Source: Streptomyces rhizosphaerihabitans (GTDB lineage: Bacteria; Actinomycetota; Actinomycetes; Streptomycetales; Streptomycetaceae). From it: a stretch of 64,000 nt of DNA. The position numbers and the translations under genes are program-made. Within the stretch, counting starts at the first letter, position 1. Each line of letters starts with the position of its first letter. This document shows, piece after piece, positions 26,993-34,868 of this stretch. The stretch is from positions 25,916 through 89,915 of the forward strand of contig NZ_JAODTZ010000043.1 in assembly GCF_025399795.1 (NCBI RefSeq), in the 5' to 3' direction. Under the pieces are notes generated by a model. The model did no database searches. It was not told the DNA's origin and worked only from the letters and a program-made list of their open reading frames with translations.

Positions 26993-27835
26993 TCAGGGCT
27001 TGGCGCGGAGGACGTCGATGTTCCCCCAGTTGCTCCGTGCGCGGACCGTGACGGTTCCCTCGGTCCGCTCCGGGGCCTCGGACGCGGCGAGCATGTTGCG
27101 TACCTGCCCGCGGTTGGAACTGACGTCGAGCCAGGCGGCGACGCCCTCGCGGATACCGACCTCGATGGAGCCGTTGGAGGTCTCCAACTGGATCTCGCCG
27201 CCGATGACTTCGGCGACACGAAGGTGCCCGTTGGTCGTGGTGCCGGTGACCGATGCCTCGGCGCGCGTGATGTCGATGCCACCGTTGGCGCCGCTCATCC
27301 GCAGCTCGCCGGTCACGGTGCCGACGGTCGTGGCGCCGTGCGAGTTCTTCAGGACGGCGGGCCCGTCGACCGTGCCGACGCGCACGTTGCCGGTGCTGCT
27401 GGTGATCTCGGCCATGCCCTCGATCCGGCCCACGGTGATCAAGCCGTGCGACGAGGTCAGCTTCAGCGGGCCGGTGGTGTCGAGGCGGACGTCGCCGGCC
27501 GAGGTCTTCAGGCGGACCTCGCCGAGCCGGCCCTCGGCGAGCACCTGGGTCCAGGAGCAGGACATGTCGACCTGTGAGCCCGTGGGCAGGCCGACCGTCA
27601 CATCGACGGCGCCGCTGGAGCCGACCAGGTGGCGTTGCTTCGTCCTGATCGTCAGGACGCCGCTCGCGTACACGACCTCGGTCTGCTCGGCAGCCCGTAC
27701 GTCCCTGTCCTTCTTCGGGTCGAGGGGCTGCACCTCGACGACCGTGTCGGGGCGGTCGCCCGCGGTGAACCGGATGGAACCGGCGGTCACGTTGGCGCTG
27801 ACCGAGATCGGTTCGGGAGTGTCGAAAGAAGGCAT
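26993..27835 (-). CDS. DUF4097-type beta-strand-repeat protein
   Basis: A 280-residue protein built almost entirely of short repeating beta-strands (motifs like L-K-T-S-A-G-D-V-R-L, I-T-S-S-T-G-N-V-R-V, L-E-T-S-N-G-S-I-E-V), as in the DUF4097 family, predicted to fold as a right-handed parallel beta-structure. There is no signal peptide or membrane segment. Function is unknown. GAGGA lies 9 bases before the ATG. It sits between an RHH regulator gene and the drug-pump genes, an order seen repeatedly in Streptomyces, which suggests a sensor or scaffold for the pump; that is inference. Confidence 0.8.
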   Translation of the reverse strand: MPSFDTPEPISVSANVTAGSIRFTAGDRPDTVVEVQPLDPKKDRDVRAAEQTEVVYASGVLTIRTKQRHLVGSSGAVDVTVGLPTGSQVDMSCSWTQVLAEGRLGEVRLKTSAGDVRLDTTGPLKLTSSHGLITVGRIEGMAEITSSTGNVRVGTVDGPAVLKNSHGATTVGTVTGELRMSGANGGIDITRAEASVTGTTTNGHLRVAEVIGGEIQLETSNGSIEVGIREGVAAWLDVSSNRGQVRNMLAASEAPERTEGTVTVRARSNWGNIDVLRAKP

Positions 27836-27922
27836 GGCTGTACCGTCCTCGTGAGTCCTTGAGCCGTCCCTGCAGGTGGGGCTCGGTGTGGGTGAAGTGG
27901 TGCGGGTGCGGTGCGGGTGCGG

Positions 27923-28441
27923 CTAGCGCACCCAGCCCGTGAAGCTCTGTCCGATCGTGCGGGACTTCTCCGTCGCGCGCGGCCGCGTGCCGCCCTCGAC
28001 CGCGGCCGACACGGCTCGCACCAGCCACGCGTTGACCGACAGGCCTTCATGGTTCGCGGCCTCCTCGGCGCGCGCCTTGAGGTGGGCCGGCAGGCGCAGA
28101 TTGACACGGGCGGTGCCGCCCGCGTCGCCGTCCGCGGGCGCCTGCGCCCTGAAGTGTTCGACGGGCGCCTCGGTCGCTTCCGCGGGGCCGCCGTAAGAGG
28201 GCGGCAGTGTCACGACGAAGTCGGGATCCAGCCCGCGCAGCCGTACGTCGACCGAGCCGGGGGCGAGTTCGCGGGTGATCTCGTCCATCGCGGCGGAGAG
28301 CACGTTGAGCATGGTCAGACGCGTCGCCGACTCCAGAGGGGCGGTGAGCCGCTCGGCCAGCTCACGGGCTTCTTCCCCGCCGGCTTCGGCGGCCACTGCG
28401 AGTTCGCGGCGCAGGGTGTCGACATACGGAGTGAGGTCCAT
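27923..28441 (-). CDS. HicB-like ribbon-helix-helix protein, probable operon repressor
   Basis: A 172-residue protein. The C-terminal part has R-V-N-L-R-L-P-A-H-L-K-A-R-A-E-E-A-A then G-L-S-V-N-A-W-L-V-R-A-V-S-A-A-V, the beta-strand plus two helices of the HicB/Arc-type DNA-binding fold. The N-terminal 100 residues are a helical and acidic domain of unknown role. No HicA toxin gene is next to it, so the toxin-antitoxin label often given to homologues is not supported here. ATG 28441 is chosen because it begins a proper domain; no strong ribosome site is seen. Upstream lies an array of TGGCGCCA-like repeats that it probably binds. Confidence 0.78.
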   Translation of the reverse strand: MDLTPYVDTLRRELAVAAEAGGEEARELAERLTAPLESATRLTMLNVLSAAMDEITRELAPGSVDVRLRGLDPDFVVTLPPSYGGPAEATEAPVEHFRAQAPADGDAGGTARVNLRLPAHLKARAEEAANHEGLSVNAWLVRAVSAAVEGGTRPRATEKSRTIGQSFTGWVR

Positions 28442-28449
28442 GGCCACAT

Positions 28450-28649
28450 GGTGGCACCAATGTGGCGCCACTCGCAAGCCCGGATGGTGCTTTATGTGGG
28501 GCGGTTTCGAGAATTGCGGCTCTGACCTGCTGAAATGCAGGTGCTTCAACCTGAGTCACGGTGGTGCCATGGGTGCCCGTACGTAATCTGGGGGCACGAA
28601 ATGGCGCAGGGTGGCACCGGATGGCGCCAAAGGGTGCCATCCGGTGCCA
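28450..28649. promoter_or_regulatory. Array of TGGCGCCA/TGGCACC-type operator repeats
   Basis: Related 8-bp units occur at 28452, 28463, 28562 and 28572, then at 28602, 28612, 28622, 28632 and 28642 with an exact 10-bp step. The variants are TGGCACCA, TGGCGCCA, TGGTGCCA, GGGTGCCC and CGGTGCCA. The array fills the gap between the divergent RHH gene and the hydroxyproline operon. Spacing by one helical turn fits cooperative binding of ribbon-helix-helix dimers. Confidence 0.65.
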
Positions 28650-28764
28650 CGTGCTGCCCTGTGTGTCGCAAGGGGATGCTCGGTGCCCGCTTCGTGGCCC
28701 ACCGCGGGGCCGAAGACCGCCACTCGTGGCGGTCTTCGGCGTCTTCGAGTCCCTGAAGGTGATG

Positions 28765-28772
28765 TGTGACAT
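28765..28772 (-). promoter_or_regulatory. ATGTCACA site 1 (hydroxyproline regulon motif)
   Basis: The minus strand reads CAGTACTATGTCACAC here, sharing CAGTAnnATGTCACAC with site 2. It ends 10 bases before the GTG of the first dehydrogenase gene, overlapping the expected promoter. Confidence 0.55.
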
Positions 28773-28781
28773 AGTACTGAC

Positions 28782-29933
28782 GTGAGTCAGCCCTTTGTCT
28801 GCGATGTCGTGATCGTCGGAGCCGGAATGGTGGGCGCCGCCTGCGCCCTGTACGCGGCTCGCGCGGGCCTCGCCGTCGCCGTGGTGGACCGCGGCCCGGT
28901 GGCCGGCGGCACGACCGGCGCGGGTGAGGGAAATCTGCTCGTCTCCGACAAGGAACCCGGACCCGAACTCGACCTCGCCCTGCTCTCCGGGCGCCTGTGG
29001 GCCGACCTTGCCGAGGAGCGCGCGGAGGCGATCGAGTACGAGGCCAAGGGTGGCGTCGTCGTGGCCCCCACGCCCGAGAGCCTGGCCGCGCTGGAGGCCT
29101 TCGCGGCGGGCCAGCGGACGGCCGGTGTCCTGACCGAACCGGTCGCCACCGATCAACTGCACGATCTGGAACCGTACTTGGCCCCGGGGCTCGCGGGGGC
29201 CGTCCACTATCCGCAAGATACCCAGGTGATGCCCGCCCTTGCCGCCGCGCATCTTCTACGGGCCTCGGGGGCGCGGCTGCTGACCGGACGCACCGTGACC
29301 GAAGTGCTGCGAGCGAGGGACGGCTCGGTCCGCGGTGTGCGCACCGACCGGGGCGATCTGTACGCACCCGCCGTCGTCAACGCGGCCGGGACCTGGGGCG
29401 CCGAGGTGGCCTCCCTCGCGGGTGTCACCCTTCCCGTCCTGCCCCGCCGGGGATTCGTCCTCGTCACCGAGCCCCTGCCGCGCCGGGTGCGCCACAAGGT
29501 GTACGCCGCGGACTATGTGGCCGACGTGGCCAGTGATTCGGCCGCTCTCCAGACATCGCCGGTGGTGGAGGGGACCGCGGCCGGCCCGATCCTGATCGGC
29601 GCGAGCCGGGAACGGGTGGGTTTCGACCGGTCGTTCTCGCTGCCCGTCGTACGGGAACTGGCCGAAGGCGCCACGCGGCTCTTTCCCTTCCTGTCGCAGG
29701 TGCGCGCTCTGCGGACCTATCTCGGGTTCCGGCCCTACCTGCCCGACCATCTGCCCGCCATCGGCCCCGACCCCCGGGCGCCCGGTCTCTTCCACGCCTG
29801 CGGGCACGAGGGTGCGGGCATCGGCCTGTCCACCGGCACCGGACAGCTCATTGCGCAGGTCCTGGCGGGCCGGACACCCGACCTCGACCTCGCGCCGTTC
29901 CGGCCCGACCGCTTCTCCGAGGAGGCCGCGTGA
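28782..29933 (+). CDS. FAD-dependent D-hydroxyproline dehydrogenase, catalytic (beta/HcnC-like) subunit
   Basis: A 383-residue DAO-family oxidoreductase: FAD motif V-I-V-G-A-G-M-V-G-A-A at 10-20, E/D-type ribose contact V-V-D-R-G, and the C-terminal G-H-E-G-A-G-I-G-L-S-T-G-T-G flavin loop. DAO-type subunits of multimeric HcnABC/D-hydroxyproline dehydrogenases oxidise the C-alpha-N bond of the imino acid. GTG 28782 has no clear ribosome site, and a leaderless transcript is possible. The gene overlaps the next by 4 bp (GTGA). Followed by the Fe-S and second flavin subunits and by hydroxyproline pathway genes, it should convert cis-4-hydroxy-D-proline to pyrroline-4-hydroxy-2-carboxylate. Confidence 0.85.
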   Translation: MSQPFVCDVVIVGAGMVGAACALYAARAGLAVAVVDRGPVAGGTTGAGEGNLLVSDKEPGPELDLALLSGRLWADLAEERAEAIEYEAKGGVVVAPTPESLAALEAFAAGQRTAGVLTEPVATDQLHDLEPYLAPGLAGAVHYPQDTQVMPALAAAHLLRASGARLLTGRTVTEVLRARDGSVRGVRTDRGDLYAPAVVNAAGTWGAEVASLAGVTLPVLPRRGFVLVTEPLPRRVRHKVYAADYVADVASDSAALQTSPVVEGTAAGPILIGASRERVGFDRSFSLPVVRELAEGATRLFPFLSQVRALRTYLGFRPYLPDHLPAIGPDPRAPGLFHACGHEGAGIGLSTGTGQLIAQVLAGRTPDLDLAPFRPDRFSEEAA

Positions 29934-30229
29934 ACCCTCTGGACCTCGTACGGGCCGAGCCCGGCCCCGCCTTCACCGTCACCCTCGACGGCCGGGACAT
30001 CGAAGTACTGCCCGGCCGGACCGTCGCCGCCGCACTGTGGGCCGAGGGTGTCACCTCCTGGCGCACCACCCGTGACGCGGGCCGGCCCCGCGGGGTCTTC
30101 TGCGGCATCGGCGTGTGCTTCGACTGTCTCGTCACCGTCAACGACCGCCCCAACCAGCGGGCCTGTCTGGTCCCTCTGGCGCCGGGCGACACGATCCGCA
30201 CACAGGAAGGCACCGGCCACGATGACTGA
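29930..30229 (+). CDS. [2Fe-2S] gamma subunit of the D-hydroxyproline dehydrogenase
   Basis: A 99-residue plant-type ferredoxin-like subunit. Cysteines C58, C63, C66 and C79 (C-G-I-G-V-C-F-D-C ... R-A-C) are the four cluster ligands. It carries electrons between the flavin subunits. The start overlaps the beta-subunit stop by 4 bp and the end overlaps the alpha-subunit start by 8 bp, so the three products are made together. Confidence 0.87.
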   Translation: MNPLDLVRAEPGPAFTVTLDGRDIEVLPGRTVAAALWAEGVTSWRTTRDAGRPRGVFCGIGVCFDCLVTVNDRPNQRACLVPLAPGDTIRTQEGTGHDD

Positions 30230-31862
30230 CGGACGCCACCACCTCGCGGTCATCGGCGCGGGCCCGGCCGGTCTCGCCGCGTCCCTCGCGGCGGCGGCGC
30301 GCGGCATTCACGTGACGCTGATCGACTCGGCCGCGGCGGCGGGCGGGCAGTTCTACCGCCGGCCCGCGAGCGGTCTCGGCGCCCGGCGGCCCCGGGCACT
30401 GCACCACCAGTGGCGCACATGGGAACGGCTGGAGCGGGGGCTCGCCGAACACCTGGAAGCGGGCACCATCAGACACTTGACGGACCATCATGTCTGGCTG
30501 GTCGAACGGACCGAACCGACGATCGCCGGTGCCGGCGTCGGCGCTGGTGCCAGCGCCGACGCTGGTGACGGTGACGGTGACGGTGACGGTGACGGTGACG
30601 GTGACGGTGACGGTGACGGTGACGGTGAGGAGGCTGAGGCTGAGCCCGGAGCCACCCGTCACGGAGCCACCCGTCATGGAGCCTCCGCCACGCACACCGT
30701 CCCCGCCGTCCCCGTAGGAGACCCCGGATTCACCGTCCACGCCCTCCTGGGGCCCCTTCAGGAGCGCTCCGTCGCCGTGCGCGCCGACGCCGTGCTCCTC
30801 GCCACCGGTGGATACGAGAAGGTGCTGCCCTTCCCCGGCTGGACGCTGCCCGGAGTCGTGACCGCGGGCGGGGCCCAGGCCATGCTCAAGGGCGGTCTCG
30901 TCGTGCCGGGCCGCACAGCCGTCGTCGTGGGTACGGGACCGCTGCTGCTGCCCGTGGCGACCGGACTGGCGGCCGCCGGGGTCGAGGTCGCCGCACTCGT
31001 CGAGTCCGTCGATCCGAGAAGGCTGCTCCGCGGGGCGGGGACGCTGGCGGCTCAGCCCGGCAAGGTGGCCGAGGGAGCCCGGTACGCGGCCCAACTCCTG
31101 CGCCACCGCGTGCCGTTCATCCATCTGCACACTGTCGTCGAAGCGCATGGTGAGGAGCGGCTCGAAGCGGTCACCGTCGCGGCGCTCGACCCCGACGGTC
31201 GGGTGCGGCCCGGAACCGAGCGCCGCATCCCCTGCGACACGCTCGCCGTCGGGCACGGGATGATCCCGCACACCGATCTCGCGGAAGCGCTCGGCTGCCG
31301 TATCGACGGATCGAAGGTCGACGTGGACGAGGAGCAGCGCACCGACGTGCCCGGCGTCTGGGCCGCGGGCGAGACCACCGGCATCGGCGGCGCCGCGCTC
31401 TCCCTGGCCGAGGGGCACCTCGCGGGCTGGTCGATCGCAGCCAGGCTCTCCGGCGCCGAACCGGACGCGCGCGCGGCGACGCGAGCCGTCAAGTCCCGTA
31501 CCAGAATGCGGTCGTTCGCCGCCGCTCTCGACGCGGTGTACGCGCCGCCCGCGCACTGGTCGGACCAGGTCACCGACGACACCGTCGTGTGCCGCTGCGA
31601 GGAGGTCACCGGGGGCCGCATCCGCGAGGCCGTCGCCGACCTCGGGGCGGGTGACGTACGGACGGTCAAACTGCTCACCCGCGCCGGGATGGGATGGTGC
31701 CAGGGCCGGATCTGCGAACCCGCGGTCGCCGGACTCGTCGGCTGTGAACAGACGCCCGCACGACGGTTGTTGGCGCGCCCGGTACCGCTCGGCGTGCTCG
31801 CCCGCGCCGGTACGGACGACGACCGGACACCGGGTGCCGGCCTGCCCCCAATCCCGCGGTGA
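30222..31862 (+). CDS. FAD/NAD-binding alpha subunit (HcnA-like) with an inserted GD repeat
   Basis: A 546-residue flavoprotein. The N-terminus has the FAD motif V-I-G-A-G-P-A-G-L-A-A at about 9-19, and a second dinucleotide fold starts with V-V-V-G-T-G-P-L-L. The C-terminal domain has C-R-C-E-E-V-T-G-G and G-W-C-Q-G-R-I-C, the BFD-like cluster site of HcnA-type subunits. About 45 residues of low-complexity Ala/Gly/Asp (residues roughly 102-150), including ten Gly-Asp repeats, are inserted in the first fold and are not part of the family. The rest is intact, so the protein should still fold. It completes the three-subunit dehydrogenase. Confidence 0.85.
   Translation: MTDGRHHLAVIGAGPAGLAASLAAAARGIHVTLIDSAAAAGGQFYRRPASGLGARRPRALHHQWRTWERLERGLAEHLEAGTIRHLTDHHVWLVERTEPTIAGAGVGAGASADAGDGDGDGDGDGDGDGDGDGDGEEAEAEPGATRHGATRHGASATHTVPAVPVGDPGFTVHALLGPLQERSVAVRADAVLLATGGYEKVLPFPGWTLPGVVTAGGAQAMLKGGLVVPGRTAVVVGTGPLLLPVATGLAAAGVEVAALVESVDPRRLLRGAGTLAAQPGKVAEGARYAAQLLRHRVPFIHLHTVVEAHGEERLEAVTVAALDPDGRVRPGTERRIPCDTLAVGHGMIPHTDLAEALGCRIDGSKVDVDEEQRTDVPGVWAAGETTGIGGAALSLAEGHLAGWSIAARLSGAEPDARAATRAVKSRTRMRSFAAALDAVYAPPAHWSDQVTDDTVVCRCEEVTGGRIREAVADLGAGDVRTVKLLTRAGMGWCQGRICEPAVAGLVGCEQTPARRLLARPVPLGVLARAGTDDDRTPGAGLPPIPR
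30537..30560. repeat. Perfect palindrome inside the alpha-subunit gene
   Basis: GTCGGCGCTGG and CCAGCGCCGAC (11-bp arms) are separated by two bases, immediately before the hexanucleotide repeat. A cruciform here could help drive slippage. Confidence 0.7.
30564..30629 (+). repeat. Ten tandem GGTGAC hexamers in a coding sequence
   Basis: Ten exact copies of GGTGAC (30564-30623) followed by a GGTGAG variant encode (Gly-Asp)10 plus Gly-Glu, residues 115-136 of the flavoprotein. A unit of six keeps the frame when copy number changes. Two copies of a 15-bp unit encoding A-T-R-H-G follow shortly after. Confidence 0.95.
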
Positions 31863-31961
31863 CCCGCCGTGGCCCGCGCCGACCTGCCCCGTGTCGACCT
31901 GCCCGTCGATGTGACCCCCACGGCATGATCCCCGCCCCGCCCCACCTCGACCGACAGTAAA

Positions 31962-31969
31962 ATGTCACA
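31962..31969 (+). promoter_or_regulatory. ATGTCACA site 2
   Basis: The context CAGTAAAATGTCACACC sits 26 bases before the deaminase ATG, in the 132-bp gap after the alpha subunit. It suggests a second promoter in the cluster under the same regulator. Confidence 0.55.
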
Positions 31970-31994
31970 CCCTATTGAGAGGGATGAGCACCGC

Positions 31995-32894
31995 ATGACC
32001 GTCACCCCTGACAGCCGCCCCTGGCGCGGAGTCCTCGTCGCCACCGCGCTCCCGCTGAACGACGACCTCTCCGTGGACTATGACCGGTACGCCGAACACT
32101 GTGCCTGGCTCGTCGAGAACGGCTGCGACGGCGTCGTACCGAACGGTTCGCTCGGCGAGTACCAGGTCCTCACGCCCGAGGAGCGCGCCAAGGTCGTCGA
32201 GACCGCCGTCGCCGCGATCGGCGGGTCCCGGGTGATGCCCGGCGTCGCGGCGTACGGCTCGGCGGAGGCCCGCCGCTGGGCCGAGCAGGCGAGGGACGCG
32301 GGCTGCGGCGCCGTGATGCTTCTGCCGCCCAACGCCTACCGCGCGGACGGGCGTTCCGTCCTCGCCCACTACGAAGAGGTCTCCCGGGCGGGCGTCCCGG
32401 TCGTCGCGTACAACAACCCGATCGACACCAAGGTCGACCTGGTGCCCGAACTCCTCGCAGAACTGCACGCCGCCGGCTTCATCCAGGGCGTCAAGGAGTT
32501 CTCCGGCGATGTGCGCCGCGCCTACCGCATCGCCGAACTCGCCCCGGAACTGGACCTGTTGATCGGGGCCGACGACGTCCTGCTCGAACTCGCCGTCGCG
32601 GGGGCCAAGGGCTGGGTGGCCGGCTACCCGAACGCGCTGCCCCGGGCGAGTGCCGAGCTCTACCGCGCGGCCGTCGCAGGAGACCTCGACACGGCGGGCA
32701 GGCTCTACCGTCAACTGCACCCGCTGCTGCGCTGGGACTCCCAGGTCGAGTTCGTCCAGGCCATCAAGCTGTCCATGGACATCGTCGGCCGCCACGGCGG
32801 TCCGGTCCGGCCGCCGCGCGTCCCGCTGCTGCCCGAGCAGGAGGCCGCCGTACGCCTGGCCACGGACCGGGCCGTGGCCGCCGGTCTCGGCTGA
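31995..32894 (+). CDS. Pyrroline-4-hydroxy-2-carboxylate deaminase (DHDPS/NAL superfamily)
   Basis: A 299-residue class I aldolase-fold protein. K167 in G-V-K-E-F-S-G is the Schiff-base lysine and Y139 in A-Y-N-N-P the conserved tyrosine of the DHDPS superfamily. In hydroxyproline clusters this family removes ammonia and water from pyrroline-4-hydroxy-2-carboxylate to give 2-oxoglutarate semialdehyde. ATG 31995 follows GAGAGGGATGAG; a site-2 operator lies just upstream. Family is certain, the deaminase role follows from the neighbours. Confidence 0.85.
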   Translation: MTVTPDSRPWRGVLVATALPLNDDLSVDYDRYAEHCAWLVENGCDGVVPNGSLGEYQVLTPEERAKVVETAVAAIGGSRVMPGVAAYGSAEARRWAEQARDAGCGAVMLLPPNAYRADGRSVLAHYEEVSRAGVPVVAYNNPIDTKVDLVPELLAELHAAGFIQGVKEFSGDVRRAYRIAELAPELDLLIGADDVLLELAVAGAKGWVAGYPNALPRASAELYRAAVAGDLDTAGRLYRQLHPLLRWDSQVEFVQAIKLSMDIVGRHGGPVRPPRVPLLPEQEAAVRLATDRAVAAGLG

Positions 32895-32919
32895 GCCCTG
32901 ACCGACCTCCACGCCGTGT

Positions 32920-32982
32920 GCCGACACCGCCCAGCCGTACGCCGACACCCCCCAGCCATCCGCCGACACCACTCAGGAGTCC
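32920..32982 (+). repeat. Three 21-bp tandem repeats running into a ribosome site
   Basis: Units starting GCCGACACC at 32920, 32941 and 32962 have a 21-bp period. The third unit diverges into CAGGAGTCCC, the ribosome site of the epimerase. Confidence 0.7.
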
Positions 32983-32983
32983 C

Positions 32984-33985
32984 ATGCGCAGCAAACTCGT
33001 CCTGCACGCCGTCGACTCGCACACCGAGGGCATGCCCACCCGGGTGATCACCGGCGGGATCGGCACGATCCCGGGCGCGACCATGAACGAGCGGCGGTTG
33101 TACTTCCGTCAGCACCGCGACGACATCAAGCAGCTCCTGATGAACGAGCCGCGCGGCCACGCGGCGATGAGCGGTGCCATCCTCCAGCCGCCCACCCGAC
33201 CGGACTGCGACTACGGCGTGATCTACATCGAGGTGTCGGGCTATCTGCCGATGTGCGGACACGGCACGATCGGTGTGGCGACCGTGCTGGTGGAGACCGG
33301 CATGGTCGAGGTCGTCGAGCCCGTCACGACGATCCGGCTCGACACCCCGGCGGGTCTCGTCGTCGCCGAGGTCGCCGTCGAGGACGGCGCGGCCAAGGAG
33401 GTCACGCTCAAGAACGTGCCGTCCTTCGCCGTCGGCCTCGACCGCTCGGCCACACTCGCCGACGGGCGCACGGTGACGTACGACCTGGCCTACGGCGGGA
33501 ACTTCTACGCGATCCTGCCGCTGGAGCAGTTCGGCCTGCCCTTCGACCGCTCCCGCAAGGAGGAGATCCTCGCGGCGGGACTGGCGCTGATGGACGCCGT
33601 CAACGCCGAGGGCGAGCCCGTGCACCCCGAGGACCCGTCCATCCGAGGCTGCCACCACGTCCACCTGTACGCGCCCGGGGCGACGGCCCGCTTCTCGCGG
33701 CACGCGATGGCGATCCACCCCGGCTGGTTCGACCGTTCACCCTGCGGTACGGGCACCAGCGCGCGCATGGCCCAGCTGCACGCCCGCGGTGAACTCCCGC
33801 TGGACACCGAGTTCGTGAACGAGTCCTTCATCGGGACCCGGTTCACCGGGCGGCTGCTCGGCACCACCGAGGTGGCCGGAATGCCCGCCGTGCTGCCCAG
33901 TTTCACGGGTCGCGCCTGGATCACGGGGACGGCCCAGTACCTGCTGGACCCCTCGGACCCGTTCCCGGCCGGGTTCGTCCTGTGA
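32984..33985 (+). CDS. 4-hydroxyproline 2-epimerase (proline racemase family)
   Basis: A 333-residue cofactor-free epimerase. The two catalytic cysteines are present, C91 in M-C-G-H-G-T-I-G and C254 in S-P-C-G-T-G-T-S-A. The Cys/Cys pair fits proline racemase and hydroxyproline 2-epimerase and argues against the Ser/Cys dehydratase group. It converts trans-4-hydroxy-L-proline to cis-4-hydroxy-D-proline, the substrate of the dehydrogenase encoded upstream. ATG 32984 has CAGGAGT close by. Confidence 0.9.
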   Translation: MRSKLVLHAVDSHTEGMPTRVITGGIGTIPGATMNERRLYFRQHRDDIKQLLMNEPRGHAAMSGAILQPPTRPDCDYGVIYIEVSGYLPMCGHGTIGVATVLVETGMVEVVEPVTTIRLDTPAGLVVAEVAVEDGAAKEVTLKNVPSFAVGLDRSATLADGRTVTYDLAYGGNFYAILPLEQFGLPFDRSRKEEILAAGLALMDAVNAEGEPVHPEDPSIRGCHHVHLYAPGATARFSRHAMAIHPGWFDRSPCGTGTSARMAQLHARGELPLDTEFVNESFIGTRFTGRLLGTTEVAGMPAVLPSFTGRAWITGTAQYLLDPSDPFPAGFVL

Positions 33986-34034
33986 GCGGCCCCGCGCCGG
34001 GGCGTAGATACTGGTGGTCCGAGTAACACGTGAT

Positions 34035-34042
34035 ATGTCACA
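34035..34042 (+). promoter_or_regulatory. ATGTCACA site 3
   Basis: Context CACGTGATATGTCACATGG, 60 bases before the GntR ATG and after the epimerase stop. It is probably the autoregulatory operator. Confidence 0.55.
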
Positions 34043-34101
34043 TGGCTGGTGCGGCAGGACGACGACGCGCCGGCCCGTACGACCCGTACGAGGAGACCCC
34101 G

Positions 34102-34791
34102 ATGGCCGACCGGCGCAGCAGCGCACCCTCCGCCGCTCCCGACCTGCCCACGCTGGGCGGCAAGCGGAGCAGCTACCGCGAGCGGGTGGCCGACGCACTG
34201 CGCGCCGCGCTGATCGCCGGTGAGCTGCGGCCCGGTGAGGTCTACTCGGCGCCCACGCTGGCGGCCCGTTTCGGTGTCTCGGCGACGCCGGTCCGCGAGG
34301 CGATGCTCGACCTGGCCAAGGAGGGGCTGGTCGACACGGTCCCCAACAAGGGGTTCCGGGTCACGGCGGTGTCCGAGAAGCAGCTCGACGAGTACACCCA
34401 CATCCGCTCGCTCATCGAGATCCCCACCGTCGTGCGGTTGGCCACCACGGCGGACCCCGTCTCTCTGGAGGCGCTGCGTCCGGCGGCCCGGGAGATCGTG
34501 ACCGCGGCGGCGGCCGGTGACCTCATCGCCTACGTGGAGGCGGACATCCGCTTCCACCTCGGCCTGCTGGCCCTCGCCGGCAACTCCCATCTGGTCGAGG
34601 TCGTCGGCGACCTGCGCAAGCGCTCGCGCCTGTACGGGCTCAACGCCCTGGTCGAGGCGGGCCGTCTGGAGGCTTCGGCCAGGGAGCACCTGGAGCTCCT
34701 CGACGCCCTCCTGGAGCGCGACGAGCGCGCCGTGCACGCGGTGATGACCCGTCACCTGGGCCATGTCCGCGGACTGTGGGCCGCGCCCTGA
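34102..34791 (+). CDS. GntR-family (FCD) regulator of the hydroxyproline cluster
   Basis: A 229-residue regulator: winged helix at about residues 20-85 (V-A-D-A-L-R-A-A-L-I-A-G-E-L, F-G-V-S-A-T-P-V-R-E-A-M) and a helical FCD domain with D-I-R-F-H and H-L-E-L-L-D-A-L-L-E-R-D as metal/ligand blocks. ATG 34102 has GAGGAGACC upstream. Sitting at the end of the cluster, and with one 8-bp motif upstream of it and of two other units, it is the likely local regulator, probably released by hydroxyproline or a downstream intermediate. Confidence 0.85.
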   Translation: MADRRSSAPSAAPDLPTLGGKRSSYRERVADALRAALIAGELRPGEVYSAPTLAARFGVSATPVREAMLDLAKEGLVDTVPNKGFRVTAVSEKQLDEYTHIRSLIEIPTVVRLATTADPVSLEALRPAAREIVTAAAAGDLIAYVEADIRFHLGLLALAGNSHLVEVVGDLRKRSRLYGLNALVEAGRLEASAREHLELLDALLERDERAVHAVMTRHLGHVRGLWAAP

Positions 34792-34831
34792 GGGATCCGC
34801 CGACGCGAGCGTGAAGTGGCCGAACTTTTAC

Positions 34832-34861
34832 GCAAGCAGCTTGCATTTCTTGCGCTATTCT
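34832..34861 (+). promoter_or_regulatory. Operator and -10 of the LacI-type regulator gene
   Basis: GCAAGC-A-GCTTGC (34832-34844) is a perfect palindrome of the kind bound by LacI regulators. Two TTGCGC copies follow, and TATTCT (34856-34861) is a good -10. Transcription would begin on the ATG at 34869, so the mRNA is probably leaderless. Confidence 0.6.
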
Positions 34862-34868
34862 TGCGCGC

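Noticed and set aside
27923..28441. Toxin-antitoxin system reading of the HicB-like protein
   Set aside because: No HicA-like gene is adjacent on either side; the neighbours are a DUF4097 protein and a drug pump.
30564..30629. CRISPR-like repeat array
   Set aside because: The units are six bases with no spacers and lie in frame inside a coding gene.
33000..33985. Trans-3-hydroxyproline dehydratase
   Set aside because: The dehydratase has Ser in place of the first catalytic Cys; here both positions are Cys (C91 and C254).
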